Positions 23,947 to 35,645 of a DNA stretch of 64,000 bases are shown here, one piece after another. This stretch comes from Portulaca oleracea (lineage: Eukaryota; Streptophyta; Magnoliopsida; Caryophyllales; Portulacaceae), in assembly GCA_029582165.1 (NCBI GenBank), contig CM055877.1, positions 20,682,355 to 20,746,354 of the forward strand. The letters run 5' to 3'. The notes below the pieces were generated by a model. The model was not told where the DNA came from. It ran no database searches and saw only the letters and a list, made by a program, of their open reading frames with translations. Positions within the stretch are counted from its first letter, which is position 1. Every line of letters begins with the position of its first letter. The translations under genes were made by a program, and so were the position numbers.

Positions 23947-26430
23947 TGTAATTCCCCCAGATTCATAATCATCGGATTACAATTAAAGCATTCATAACCC
24001 AAGGATCAGCGTAGCGGAAAGCCAAACCTAGAGGCATTTCCGCCTTCCACGTAGGTGGACAAGGATTATCATACTATCAACATAACCATACATACATCCT
24101 AAGCAAACTCAACTTCATTTGCAACCTTTAGCATCTTAAACAACAATCCTAGATAAAACACAATTTAGAGCTTACATCCATTCATCAAAATAGTTAAAAC
24201 CATCCTGTTTTCCACAAGGGAGAGATTCATCAATCACCATCTAAGCGGAAGAGTTCTGAGTCTTGTTACCGAATGGCTAGCTTAACTGGAAAAGACACCC
24301 CAATTATTTGTTCGGACTTGGGAGCTTGTCGCCCTTGGGGAAGCACTTCCTAAAACAAAAACAGAAAACTTCGCAAATGAGTTCGTTAAACTCAGCACAC
24401 ATACCCCTACAATGTAAACTTTCATAGTTCATTTTAGTTCTCGCATTTTTAAAACAAAGCATAAAAACTTGAATAACCAAGAAACAAAATAAAATAAACA
24501 TTATCCAAAATAAAACATCATGAAGTCGTTAGCATATGACATCAACATAAAACATCATCGTAAAACATTCTTGGGAAAGGAAGGCAATATGCGTACCTGA
24601 ACACCTGAAGCTTAAACATCAACTTGGACCCGCACGGACTTGAACAAGTGGGAACAACGACCTTTTGAGAACTTTTATGAAAGAACAAAAATCATGAATG
24701 AGAACCCAACTTGAATGAGATTAATGAAGAATATTCTAGTAGAATCCTAGGATTACTTGATACTTAAACTTGCTTTCAAAGGCTCACTCGAAAGGCCATA
24801 ACTTCTCCCACAAGCATCAAATGATTATGAATAATGATTTTCTAGAAAGTTAAGCTCATATACTACAACTCCCTAGTTGACATGAAGGTCAAAAACATGG
24901 TTAAGGAGGGTAAAAATCCCTATCACATAAGGCTGTCCAGAACATACAAGAATGGATACCGGTTTTTCAGAAAATCATTACTCGGGTTGTAGAACTCGGT
25001 TAGGGACGTATAAGCTGTCTATGGAAAGCTTGAAAGACAATACTAATACTTTCATGTTGATCATTAATGGATTTGGACAAGGGAAAGGCACGAATTTAGG
25101 CCATGAACACAACAAAACCTCTAAAAATTCTAGGCGGAACCATGAGTACTGGTCGTGATTCGGTAGTCTATAACTTTCACACTTGATGTCGTATGAACGC
25201 GTAATAGACCATTCTGCAAAGCTTGACATACACTCTACAACTTTCATGTTAAACACTTAAACCAATAAGGTCTCCAACCAGCCTTAAAACATGCATTTAT
25301 CTACCAATCTTATAAATAGTATTAAAATTCATTTGTTTACGGTTTTGGCCATAACGGACTCCGAGATTCAAAAACCGGGTGTTAATTTACACCTTAAGCT
25401 ACCTATTCAAACCATAAATTGGGTCAAGAACACATTTTATACTCCTTGAAATTTCAGATTGCAAACAGACCTGAAATTCACCCTTTATTTGATCTTGCTT
25501 GCATCCTAAACTTTAGTATTCAATTCTTAAACTCACACTCTCACATTGAATTCATCAACCAAAAAATCATGCATAAACCAATCTCAACAATCAAACATCA
25601 ACCAAGTCATACTCATTAATTCTTAATCAATTCTTTATGAGACATTTCATAGAACATTTTATGTGCATCATAATACACTAAAACTTCCTCTCTAATTCAC
25701 AACTTTAATAACATGAACTCATTACAAACAACTCTAAATATACTTTCAAATTTGGAACAAAAATTAAATAACTAACCCTAGTCCTAAAACTCTTTAGTTA
25801 TACTTAGATCAACATGCATATAAACTAATCCTTCATCCATCTACAATGCACCAAAGGACCACCCAAATTCCATACATCTATAACAATAACTCAATTCAAT
25901 TCTCAACCAAATCATCATCAATTCAACCAACAACAATAAACTTGGTCTAATACATTTAGAAAGACAAGAGACAACACACATTAACCCAATACTTGAGGGA
26001 AAACAGATTTGGAACATGAGTTTAGAGATTATACCTTCAAGAGTGTACAAATGGGCAAGAGGGAGCAAGGGAGGAAGGAGGGGGCTAACGTGGGGCCTCT
26101 GGGGTGGTCGGTGGTGCCCCACGCCGAAGGTTGTTGCCAGAAAACATCGCCGGCTTTTCCTGGCATCGGCCAGCGTCTGGCAGATACAGGAGGGACGGCA
26201 GGCAGAAGACAGGCAGAGGAGCAATAGATAGCAGGCAAGGAAGAGAGAGATTCTTGAGTTTTTAAAAGAATTTAAATTTTTAATAAAAGGAATGGAAGAT
26301 TATATTATAAACCCTCCTACTTATAAGAATAAGCCCTTACTTCCTTAAAGAGGATTGGGCTGTTAAAGAGAGAAAATAAGACAGGCCCAATCACTTATTA
26401 ATTCCTCCTTGCAACCCGATGTTATTTATT
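23947..26430 (-). mobile_element. Tekay-like LTR, second copy (5' LTR of internal part A, truncated)
   Basis: Starts TGTAATTCCCCCAG. It follows the other LTR copies to GCAACCCGATGTTATT and then switches to an Athila-like LTR at about 26426-26431, losing the last 320 bp or so. It also lacks internal stretches (near 24500 and 25530) that the other copies keep. Confidence 0.72.
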
Positions 26431-26812
26431 ATTAAATAGTTATAAATAATGTTTAGTTTAATCATTGTAACTCACCTAGGATCGAAAGATCGAAGTGATA
26501 AGGCCTAGAAAGATTATAGACCCTGAATTATCTTGTTACCTGCACCGGGATTGTTGATAATTTGACTGATTGACTAGAGTGGACTCTCTTGAACACCTTT
26601 AATCACTTGGTTAAATCCTTTAATTACCTAATTTTTTAGTTAATTATCTGAACCGTTACCACACCCTTTTGATCGACCTAACATCCTTTGTAGTGAACTA
26701 GTTTATATAGTGCATAGTTCAAAACAAGTCCCTGAGAGAGAACAGTATTTTTATTACTACACAGACCCGTACACTTGCGGTACACAGACACCTATACGTT
26801 TTAGGTTTGTCA
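26431..26812 (+). mobile_element. Truncated 5' LTR of the second Athila-like element
   Basis: Matches the last 0.38 kb of 31069-32473, from ATTAAATAGTT to TTTTAGGTTTGTCA. About 1.0 kb of the beginning is missing. Confidence 0.8.
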
Positions 26813-26818
26813 AATTTT

Positions 26819-26836
26819 TGGCGTCGTTGCTGGGGA
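26819..26836 (+). other. Primer-binding site, tRNA-Asp type
   Basis: TGGCGTCGTTGCTGGGGA, two bases from the perfect tRNA-Asp complement, six bases inside the LTR end. Confidence 0.82.
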
Positions 26837-26951
26837 CTTGTTTCCCCAACTGCCATTAGACGAACGCACTCTGGTTCACTAGGTTTTTATTGCTTTTCTT
26901 TAAGCCCTAAAATCAAATAAAAATTAGAAAAATTTTAAAATCTAAAAAAAT

Positions 26952-28127
26952 ATGACATTGTTTTGTTTTCCTCAAGATAAACTTGAATTATTTTGGCGAT
27001 AGTTTGAGCGATTAATTGTTGCTCCTGTCCCAAATCATATCACATTAGGGGAAACTGAAATTCTTGATATTGTTTTTGAAGGAGTGAATGCGGAAACACG
27101 TAATCTGCTGAATTGTCTAGGATTTCGTGATAAACCTTTTGATGGAGCTATGCAAGTACTTGGGTTGCTTTCAGATGACACCTATAAATTTGAAATTTCT
27201 AATTGTCTATTTGATTACCCCGATCCTTGTGCCATTCATGCTAATTCCTATATGCAATCTCGTAATTCAATTAATTGTACTTTATGTCGTTCTTCTAAGC
27301 ATGATGATTCTGCTTGCCCTAGGGCTGCTAAATTTGCTGACTTGACGGACTTGTTGCAAGCCAATAACCCTAGTTCTAATTCTACCAATTTTAATGATGG
27401 AATATGTGATGATAGTAAATCTGATGTCCCTTTAGAAGTCAGTTTCGATGATCCTTCTAGTCCTAGTTGACCTGAAAACACTACTGATGGTGTTTCTGAT
27501 TTGCGTGATATTCCCTTACCTATTTCTCAGTTGACGGAGTCTGAGGTGAGTGAGACTTTTGAGTTAGACACTAGGAATGAGGGTGATTTTCATCGTGAGT
27601 AAGTTGAAATTATTAATAAGGAACCTAGCGAGAAAATTAATATTAAATTGAATTTTTCAAACAAGGACCTTGATAATATTGTACTCCCTGATTCCGGTAA
27701 TTTATTTCATGCTTCTATTCCTATTTCTCCACCTTCAGTTTCACAAGAAACATTTGAGGAACCCATGCCTGATGAAAAGACCTTTGATGTTCAAATTAAT
27801 ATCTTTGATGAGGTTAATTCTTGTGAAACTAACAATATTATTAATGAATTATCCTTGGGTAATTTTAGAGGTTATGACCCCTCCCTTGATCCTTATTGGG
27901 TATACCTAGAGGAAATTCCTAGAAAATTCTTGTGGACCACATATTATGAATCTTTTGATTTTTCTAGTAAATTTGATTTATTACTGAGAACTATACTAAT
28001 GTTTTATTTTATAAGTTTTCAGTTGATCTCTAACCTGCTAGCTTGCAAACCGCATGAAGAGGAGTTTGACAAGCTACTAAGGGCGTTGCCATCATCCGGA
28101 ACGAAGACCCGGATCTTGACCTTTTAA
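26952..28127 (+). pseudogene. Gag-like protein of the second Athila-like element
   Basis: One reading frame, 392 codons including stops, begins at the ATG at 26952 (MTLFCFPQDKLELFW). It is interrupted by TAG 27000-27002, TGA 27468-27470 and TAA 27600-27602, and ends at TAA 28125. NAETRNLLNCLGF resembles the end of an Athila capsid domain. CTLCRSSKHDDSAC (about 27280-27320) is a CX2CX4HX4C zinc knuckle, which supports the gag call. The last 160 residues are acidic and unrecognised. The constant frame, with few frame changes, suggests recent decay by point changes. Confidence 0.65.
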
Positions 28128-31053
28128 TCGAGATTATTTTAATTATTCTTGAACTCTTAATTCCTCTTTAGTTTTTCTCAATTTAATTTTCAATTTTAAT
28201 TTGAGTATTTGGTTATTTAAATTAAAAACCCTAATTTTGGTACTATTGTTGATTGACTATAGGTGAAATAAAAGATTAAACAGAAAAGTGACAGACGAGA
28301 AAAAACGCCAATGTTGATGCCAGGCACAAAAACGCTGGCTGCGCCTCAAAAGCGCTGGCAGCGTCTCACACAAAAGGTCCGCAAATTTGCAAAATTAAAA
28401 AAGCTAGCCGCGTCTGGAAATGCTCCCAGCGCCCGCTCTTCTTTGGTCATACCTTCGAATCTCCTTCATTTTGCCAAATTTTTAATCCCAAATTTTATTT
28501 CTTTCTTTTTATTTTAATCCTTTTATTTATTTTTCTTTTACTTTCCTCGACCCCTTTATTAACTATCTTTCTCCCAGACTCCAACCTATAAATAATTTCT
28601 CAATATGAAAATTTCCAAATTTCTTGTACTTTCAATTTCTACTTCTACTTGTGTTCAAGCAACTTCAAGGTACGATTCTTATTTACTTATTCTTCAACTT
28701 CATTATTACCTGCTAGCATTTTTGGTGTGTTTTGCATATTTCATACTTGGATATGTTTCTCCAATTCACCATGTTCATGCTCATAGTTTGGTGCACCTTA
28801 CTTGAGTACTTTTTGATACTAGTTAGTATATTTAGGTTGTTTAATTTGAAAAGTTGGTACCTTTGTTGTTATCACACATGATTTAGAGTTGGAAATATTG
28901 AGTATCTGTTTTGGAAACATGTGAAGTTGGTTATACTCCATTCTTGATGAGTTGAGTAATTAAGGTTGAAATCTTAAATCTTGCATGTTAGTTAATTAAT
29001 GTGCAAGCATGAGGGAGTATGGATGGTTATAGATTTGTTATAAGGTTGTTATTAGTTATACTCTGTTAACAACCTTTCCCCTTTTACCTGTGTCCTTTGC
29101 ATTGAGGACAATGCTATGTTTAAGCATGGGGGGTGTATATTTTATTTTCGCTTTATTTTTGTGTTTTTCTTTCACATTTTTCTTTATTAGTTTAGTTTAG
29201 TTTTTTTTTCCTTTTGTGAGTCTTAGTAGATTTCTTTTTCTTCCTTTGAGTCTTTATGTTTTAGAGGGTTTTGTTAGAGTTTTTCTTTCTAGTTTTTTTT
29301 TTTTTTTTTAGAATAGGTAAACTTGCATTCACCTAGGTTGCATTAGTTAGATCATGTTACATTTTCTTTTCTTTTTAGTTTATCTTTTTCTTTCTTTTGC
29401 ATCCACAATAAGAAAAATCCAAAAACAATCAGAAAATTAGAAAAAGCCCAAAAAAATATAGGATAGGACTAGGATTAAAACCGGAAACACCTTCGATGAT
29501 AATTTGTAAACCTTTCTTACTTTCAGTTTAGCTTGCTTCGCTTAGAAAAATCTGGATGAAATCTCAAAAGTTTTTGAAACCTTTTCCTTCAAATCTTCTG
29601 ATTTCGAGTTAAGTTATGAAAGTTGTATCTTACTGCTTTGACTATCGTAGAAAGTATAAATATACGTGCCGCAAATCTTTGGGCTAAGTTTAGTCGATTG
29701 AGTCGCATCCCGTGAGTCCACATTGCCTAAATTTACGAATTGATCACCTTTATCAATTCCATGATTCCCTGAGTGACTCACCCATTAGTTGCAATCTCTA
29801 GAACTTGCTTTGCATCTTGCTTAAGACTACATATTTGCATTGCATGCTTTGACAAAGTGATTAAGGCATTCATTTTATTTTTGTTAAACTACGTATCCAA
29901 ATAGCCTACCATACATTATATTTATCGTTCTTTTTGCCCCGCCTAGCCTTTGTTTAACCTTCTTTCATCATTGAACCCTGACAATGCAAGCCTTGGCCTT
30001 TGATATCCAGTATCCCTTTGCCTTGCTTGGTTGAATGAGAGTTTGTCATTTTTTTTGGAAGGAACAATTGGTTTGGTGTGTTTGTGAACAAAAATATGAA
30101 GTTTGGGATAGATGGTGCTTATTGTTTCAAGTTGGGAGAAACTAAAAGTCCCACCTTTTGAATAATTGGTGTTTGGTTATGTTGTTCATATATTTTATCG
30201 AGGTCAAAGTTGTAATTCCATAGTTTTCTTCTCCCTGATCGCCCACCAAAAATAGAAAAAAAAAGAGAAGTATAAAATAAAAAAAAAGAGAAAAAGAGTT
30301 CCAAAAGAAAAGGGTGATTAGAGAGATTCAATTTAAAGTTCTGAAATCTTTGACCTGGTTGTATTCAATTGAGATGTTTCATATTGTGGAGGGTGAAAGG
30401 TGAAATTCCTTGCATACAATAAGCAAGAGGGCAAGTTTAGAGTGGTATACTCATTGAAATTCAATCCAAGCATGGCTCTTAACTCCTCATTCCCAAATTT
30501 TACCGCTCCTTTCCCCTAACCTAAGCCCCGTTACAACCCGATAAAGTCCTTTTGATTGTCACTTGTGCATTGCATATCAGTAGTGGAGAGCGAGATTCTT
30601 ACCAAGCTTATGGCAGTTTGTTTCTATTGGTATGAGTATGAGAAAAACCCACATACATATTGAAATTTGAGTGATTGAGTGTTATTATTCTTTCCTATGT
30701 GAGGTTTGCTCTTTTTGACTGACTTACATCCATAACCAACCGAGCATATTTGCATTATTCTTAAGACTGTTGGTGGATTTATACTTCTGAAGTACTTGAT
30801 CTCTCTTTTTTGGTTTCGAAAATTTCTTCCTTTCTCTTTTGAACTGAGTTTTGATCTTGTCCAGACTGATCTTTGTGCTTGCTTGTTGAATTGATGTGTT
30901 AGAATGGTTAGCCTGAGGGGGTGTTAAGATTTTTTTTTTGGTAATCCTGTCGCAAACTCTTTCCGATTCTTTTTCTTCTTAGGTTTCGTTTTTCCTTTTT
31001 GAGCCCTAATCCTCCTGTTTTCAATTCTGACTTGTTTGGGGACAAGAAGAGCT
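28128..31053 (+). mobile_element. Non-coding interior of the second Athila-like element
   Basis: About 2.9 kb without a conserved frame. At 28310-28440 there are several CGCTGGC/CCAGCGC-type motifs, also found in the LTR. At 29098-29132 TGCATTGAGGACAATGC is followed by AAGCATGGGGGGT, which looks like an extra polypurine tract. T-rich runs lie at 29185-29310. Confidence 0.6.
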
Positions 31054-31068
31054 AAGCATGGGCGGATT
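31054..31068 (+). other. Polypurine tract of the second Athila-like element
   Basis: AAGCATGGGCGGATT directly before TGATAAG of the LTR. Confidence 0.65.
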
Positions 31069-32473
31069 TGATAAGTCGTTTTTATATAGAGTTTTTAGGG
31101 CTCAAAACATGTCAGTTGCATGCTTTTTATATCCGAAATCTCGTATTTTTATGTCAATTTCTGTGATTTATACACTTGTTCGCGAGATTGGTGTGTTTTG
31201 CAGGAATTAGTGGAATTATATCAAAAAACATGAAAAATTGGAGGAAAAGTGGGAAAAATCAAAGGAAAAAAAAAAGAGTTGAAGAAGAAGAAAGGAATGC
31301 AGAAAGAACGGCCCAAATTGCCACGTCCCAAGTCCAATTGAGGCGGAAAAACAAGGCGCAGCCAGCGCCTTTTCCAGAAACTTCAGAAGCCGAGAAAGAG
31401 CAAAACGCAACTAGCGTTTTGAAAACGCATCAAGCGTTTCTTCAGCCGCAGCCAGCGCCCATTCGCGGAAGATTCTCACTTTTTGGAGAAAACGCAGCCA
31501 GCGTTTTGTGCCCTAGCCCAGCCCTATAAAAGGGATTTATATCCGCCGTTTGAAGGCATCTTGGAATCATCTATTTTTATCGGTTATTCCATCAAACGTT
31601 TAGTATAGGTTTTCTCTGTATTTTCCTCCCTTCGGGGAGCTGTTCCAGTAGATTAGGAACAAAAGAGGAGGAGAAGGAGATCGAATCGAGTGACAGGAAG
31701 AGATCGAATTTGACAACTCGAACGTTCGGTTTAATTTCTATTTACTTTATGCTTCGTTATTCAGATTTTATTATTGTCTTCCTTGTTTTTATTATTATGA
31801 GTGCTTAGATTCCTTGTTTGGGGGATAAAATCGATGTATATTGATTGAATTTGAATACAGTCTCGGTGTTAGGTTATCCTTTTATTCGTTTAATTTGCGT
31901 GTAATGTATTTCATGGTAATTTGGCAATAGAACGACAGTTTGATTTTTTACCTAGTCTTAGATTCTCGACAACAGAACGAAAGTTTGAGTCTTGAATTGG
32001 AAAGCGTATATTGATTAGGTTTAGAAAATAGTTAGACATAATGATTCTTGCCTAGGGTCAATTTATAATCAGTTCTTATCTTTGAGTACATTAAATAGTT
32101 TAGAAATAATGTTTAGTCTAATCACTGTAACTCACCTAGGATCGAAAGATCGAAGTGATAAGATAAGGCCTAGAAAGATTATAGACCCCAAATTATCTTG
32201 TTACCTGCACCGGGATTGTTGATAATTTGACTGATTGACTAGAGTGGACTCCCCTGAACACCTTTAATCACTTGGTTAAATCCTTTAATTACCTGACTTT
32301 TTAGTTAATTATCTGAACCGTTACAACACCGTTTTGATCGACCTAGCATCCTTTGTAGTGAACTAGTTTAGTACATAGTTGAACACAAGTCCCTGAGAGA
32401 GAACGATATTTTTATTACAACACAGACCCGTACACTTGCGGTACACAGACACCTATACGTTTTAGGTCTGTCA
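31069..32473 (+). mobile_element. 3' LTR of the second Athila-like element
   Basis: 1405 bp, TGATAAGTCG to GGTCTGTCA. The last part matches 26431-26812. A GC-richer part at 31320-31515 repeats AGCGTTT/CAGCCAGCGC motifs. The short frame 31176-31529 in this part is Lys/Glu-rich and most likely not a gene. Confidence 0.85.
31345..31515. repeat. Interspersed GCCAGCG motif cluster in the LTR
   Basis: GCGCAGCCAGCGCC, ACGCAACTAGCGTTTT, ACGCATCAAGCGTTT, CGCAGCCAGCGCCC and ACGCAGCCAGCGTTT lie at irregular spacing. Each is a short imperfect inverted repeat (CGC..GCG). The same kind of motif occurs internally at about 28322-28432. Confidence 0.7.
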
Positions 32474-35400
32474 ACATCCTTAGCAAACTCTACTTCATTT
32501 GCAACCTTTAGCATCTTAAACAACAATCCAAGACAAAACACAATTTAGAGTTTAGATCCATTCATCAAAATAGTTAAAGCCATCCCCTTTTTCCATAAGG
32601 GAGAGATTCATCAATCACCATCCAAGTGGAAGAATTCTAATACTTGTTACCGAATGCCTAGCTTAACAGGAAAAGACACCCCAATTACTTGTTCGGACCT
32701 GGGAGCTTGTTGCCCTTGGGGAAGCACTTCCTAAAACAAAAACAGAAAACTTCGCAAATGAGTTGGTTAAACTCAGCACAAATACCCCTACAATGTTAAA
32801 TTTCATAGTTCATTTTAGTTCAGGCATTTTTAAAACAAAGCATAAAAACTTGAATAACCAAGAAACAAAATAAAATAAACATTATCATCATAAACACCGT
32901 CATTATCATCATCATCATAGACCTCGTCATAGACGTTGGCAAGGTCGCATGACAGGTTTCCGTCGACATCTAAAGTACCTTAGTGCGATTAACACCACAT
33001 AATAAGAGATCTCAATGTTGAAAGAACAACCCATAAACTTTCCTTGCATTAAACATCATGAAGTCATAAGCATATGACATCAGCATAAAACATCATCATA
33101 AAACATCATCATAAAATAATCTTAGGAAAGGTAGGCAATATGCGTACCTGAACACCTGAAGCTTAAACATCAACTTGGACCCGCACGGACTTGAACAAGT
33201 GGGCGCAGCGACCTTTTGAGAACTTTTATGATAGAACAACAATCATGAATTAGAACCTAACTTAAATGAGAGTAATGAAGAATATCCTAGTATAGTCCTA
33301 GGATTAGTTGATACTTAAACTTGCTTCCTGAGGCTCACTCGAAAAGCCATAACTTCTCCCACAAACATCAAATGTTTCTGAATAAGGACTTTTTGGAAAG
33401 CAAAGCTCATGCACTACAACTCTCTAGTTGATCATGAAGGTCAAAAACGTGGTTAAGGAGGGTAAAAATCCCTATCACAAAAGGCTGTCCAGAACACACA
33501 AGAATGGATACCGGTTTTTCTGAAAAAATCATAACTCGGGTTGTAGACCTCGATTAGGGACGTGTAAGATGTCTATGGAAAGCTTGAAAGACATAATAAT
33601 ACTCTCATGTTGATCATAAATTGATTTGGACATGGGAAAGGAAAGAATTTAAGCCATGAATACAACAGAACCTCTAAAAATTCTATAACTTTCACTCGCG
33701 ATGTCCTATGAACGAGTAATAGACCATTCTGGAAAGCTTGACATACACTCCACAACTTTCATGTTAAACACTTAAACAAATAAGGTCTCCAACCAATCCT
33801 AAAACATGCATTTATCTACCTATCTCAGAAGTAGTATAAAAATTCTTTTGTTTACGGTTTTGGCCATAACGAACTCCGAGATTCAAAAACCGGGCGTTAT
33901 TTCACCTTAAACAACCTATTCAAACCTTAAATTGGGTCAAGAACACATTTTATACTCCTTGAAATTTCAAGATTGCAACCAGACCAGAAATTCACCCTTT
34001 ATTTGATCTTGCATGCATCCTAAACTTTAGTATTCAACTCTAATCTTCCCCAAATTACATCCCAAGCATCATTACTTATTTTCCCGCACTAAAAAGATCA
34101 AGAATTCTTTGTTATTAACCACATTTCATACATGCAAAACAAGATCTAACCATATTTTAATCTTCCAAACTAAATCCTTCATGAACTCAACATTAAACAT
34201 CATAAGACTCACTATTTTGCTAATCTAATCTTAATCCAAGTACATGCATCTGTAATTTTCACTAAAACTCACACTCTCATAGTGAATTCATCAACCAAAA
34301 CATCATGCATAAACAAATCTCAACAATCAAACATCAACCAAGTCATACTTTTCCAATCTTAATCAATTCTTTATGAGACATTTCATCGAACACTTTATGT
34401 GCATCATAATACACTAAAATATCCTCTCTAATTCACAACTTTAATAAACAAAACTCATTACAAACAACTTTAAGTATACTTTCAAATTTGGGGCAAAAAT
34501 TAAATTACTAACCACAGTCCTAAAACTCTTTAGTTATACTTAAGAACAACATGCCTGTAAACTAATCCTTCATCCATCTACAATCCACCAAAGGACAACC
34601 TAAATTCCAGACATCTATCACACTAACCCAATTCAATTCTCAACCAAATCATCATCAATTCAACCCACAACAATAAACTTGGTCTAATACATTTAGAAAG
34701 ACAAGAGATAACACAAATTAACCCAATACTTGAGGGAAAACAGATTATGAACAAGAGTTTGGAGAGTATACCTTCAAGAGTGTACAAATGGGCAAGAGGG
34801 AGCAAGGGAAGAAGGAGGGGGCTAACGTGGGGCCTCCGGGGTGGTCGGTGGTGCCCCACATCGACGGTGGTTGCCGGAAAATGTCATCGGCTTCTCCTGG
34901 TGTCGGCCAGCGTCTGACAGAACAGGAGGGACGGCAGGCAGAAGATAGGCAGAGGAACGACAAATAGCAAGCAAGGGGGAGAGAGAGAGAGAGAGAGAGT
35001 CTTAAGTGTTTAAAAGAATCTAAATTTTTAATAAAAGGAATGAAAGATTATATTAGAAACCCTCCTACTTATAAGAATAAGGCCTTACTTCCTTAAAGAG
35101 GATTGGGGTGTCAAAGAGAGAAAATAAAACAGGCCCAATCACTTATTAGTTCCTCCTTGCAACCCGATATTATTAACTTGGGGTTCCCGAATAAAATTCC
35201 ACGAAACTAATCTAAAAGAAATTCGAATAACCACCCTTTCATGGGTACTCACGTCTCGAATATTAATAAATCCGAGTATACTCGAATGAGGAATTTTTAG
35301 ACAAAAGATCTGAATATAAAGAATCGGTAATACTATTTGAGAGGTTTCTACCACACTTACTACACTGGAGAATCGATGGTCGTTACACTATTCTAGTCTT

Positions 35401-35499
35401 GCAAAACACACAACAATTAAAGAATTTAAAAAGCGCGAATTAATTTAATTACGTTTGATTAGCAAAATTAATCATCCTGGATTAGGGCGGGTTATTATA
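32474..35499 (-). mobile_element. Tekay-like LTR, third copy (3' LTR of internal part B, truncated)
   Basis: Starts about 145 bp inside the LTR as judged from 37568-40764 and ends GGCGGGTTATTATA. It contains a (GA)n run at 34979-35000 that is shorter in the other copies. No gene is seen. The frames at 34623-34963 (minus) also occur in the other LTR copies and fall in the leader region, with no family match. Confidence 0.75.
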
Positions 35500-35516
35500 G
35501 TCTACCCCCCTTAAAA
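35500..35516 (-). other. Polypurine tract of internal part B
   Basis: The minus strand reads TTTTAAGGGGGGTAGAC just before the LTR at 35499. It overlaps the integrase stop codon, as in many Tekay/Del elements. Confidence 0.75.
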
Positions 35517-35645
35517 GAAGTTTCGTTCTCGAAACTTATCAATAAACTTGACCTGGTAGTACCTCGGAAAAAGGTGAGGATACTTGTTTGTCATATCCTC
35601 TTCCGTTTCCCAAGTGGCTTCGACAGATAACAAAACCCTTTATAA
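35511..35645 (-). pseudogene. Integrase C-terminal tail with chromodomain end (fragment B)
   Basis: The minus-strand frame has VEATWETEEDMTNKYPHLFP, then YYQVKFIDKF, and stops at 35511-35513 (NFF, stop). It is better preserved than fragment A. The E..TWE..EDM..KYPHLF pattern is the C-terminal helix region of chromovirus chromodomains. Nothing upstream encodes integrase, so the rest was deleted before or after insertion. As both internal parts share the same truncation, it probably preceded the duplication. Confidence 0.72.

Larger units (their letters stand above)
26431..32473 (+). mobile_element. Second Athila-like element, gag-only and non-autonomous
   Basis: Plus strand: truncated 5' LTR (26431-26812), PBS for tRNA-Asp, one gag-like frame with stops, about 2.9 kb of non-coding DNA, polypurine tract, and a full 3' LTR (31069-32473). 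No protease, RT, RNase H or integrase is present, so it would have depended on another element. The left flank is the cut end of one chromovirus LTR and the right flank is inside another, so no target duplication can be seen. Confidence 0.78.

Noticed and set aside
26009..26231. Overlapping 70-residue frames in the GC-rich part of the chromovirus LTRs
   Set aside because: Equivalent frames recur in all LTR copies but with different lengths and frameshifts. They lie in the transcribed leader, and no family is recognisable.
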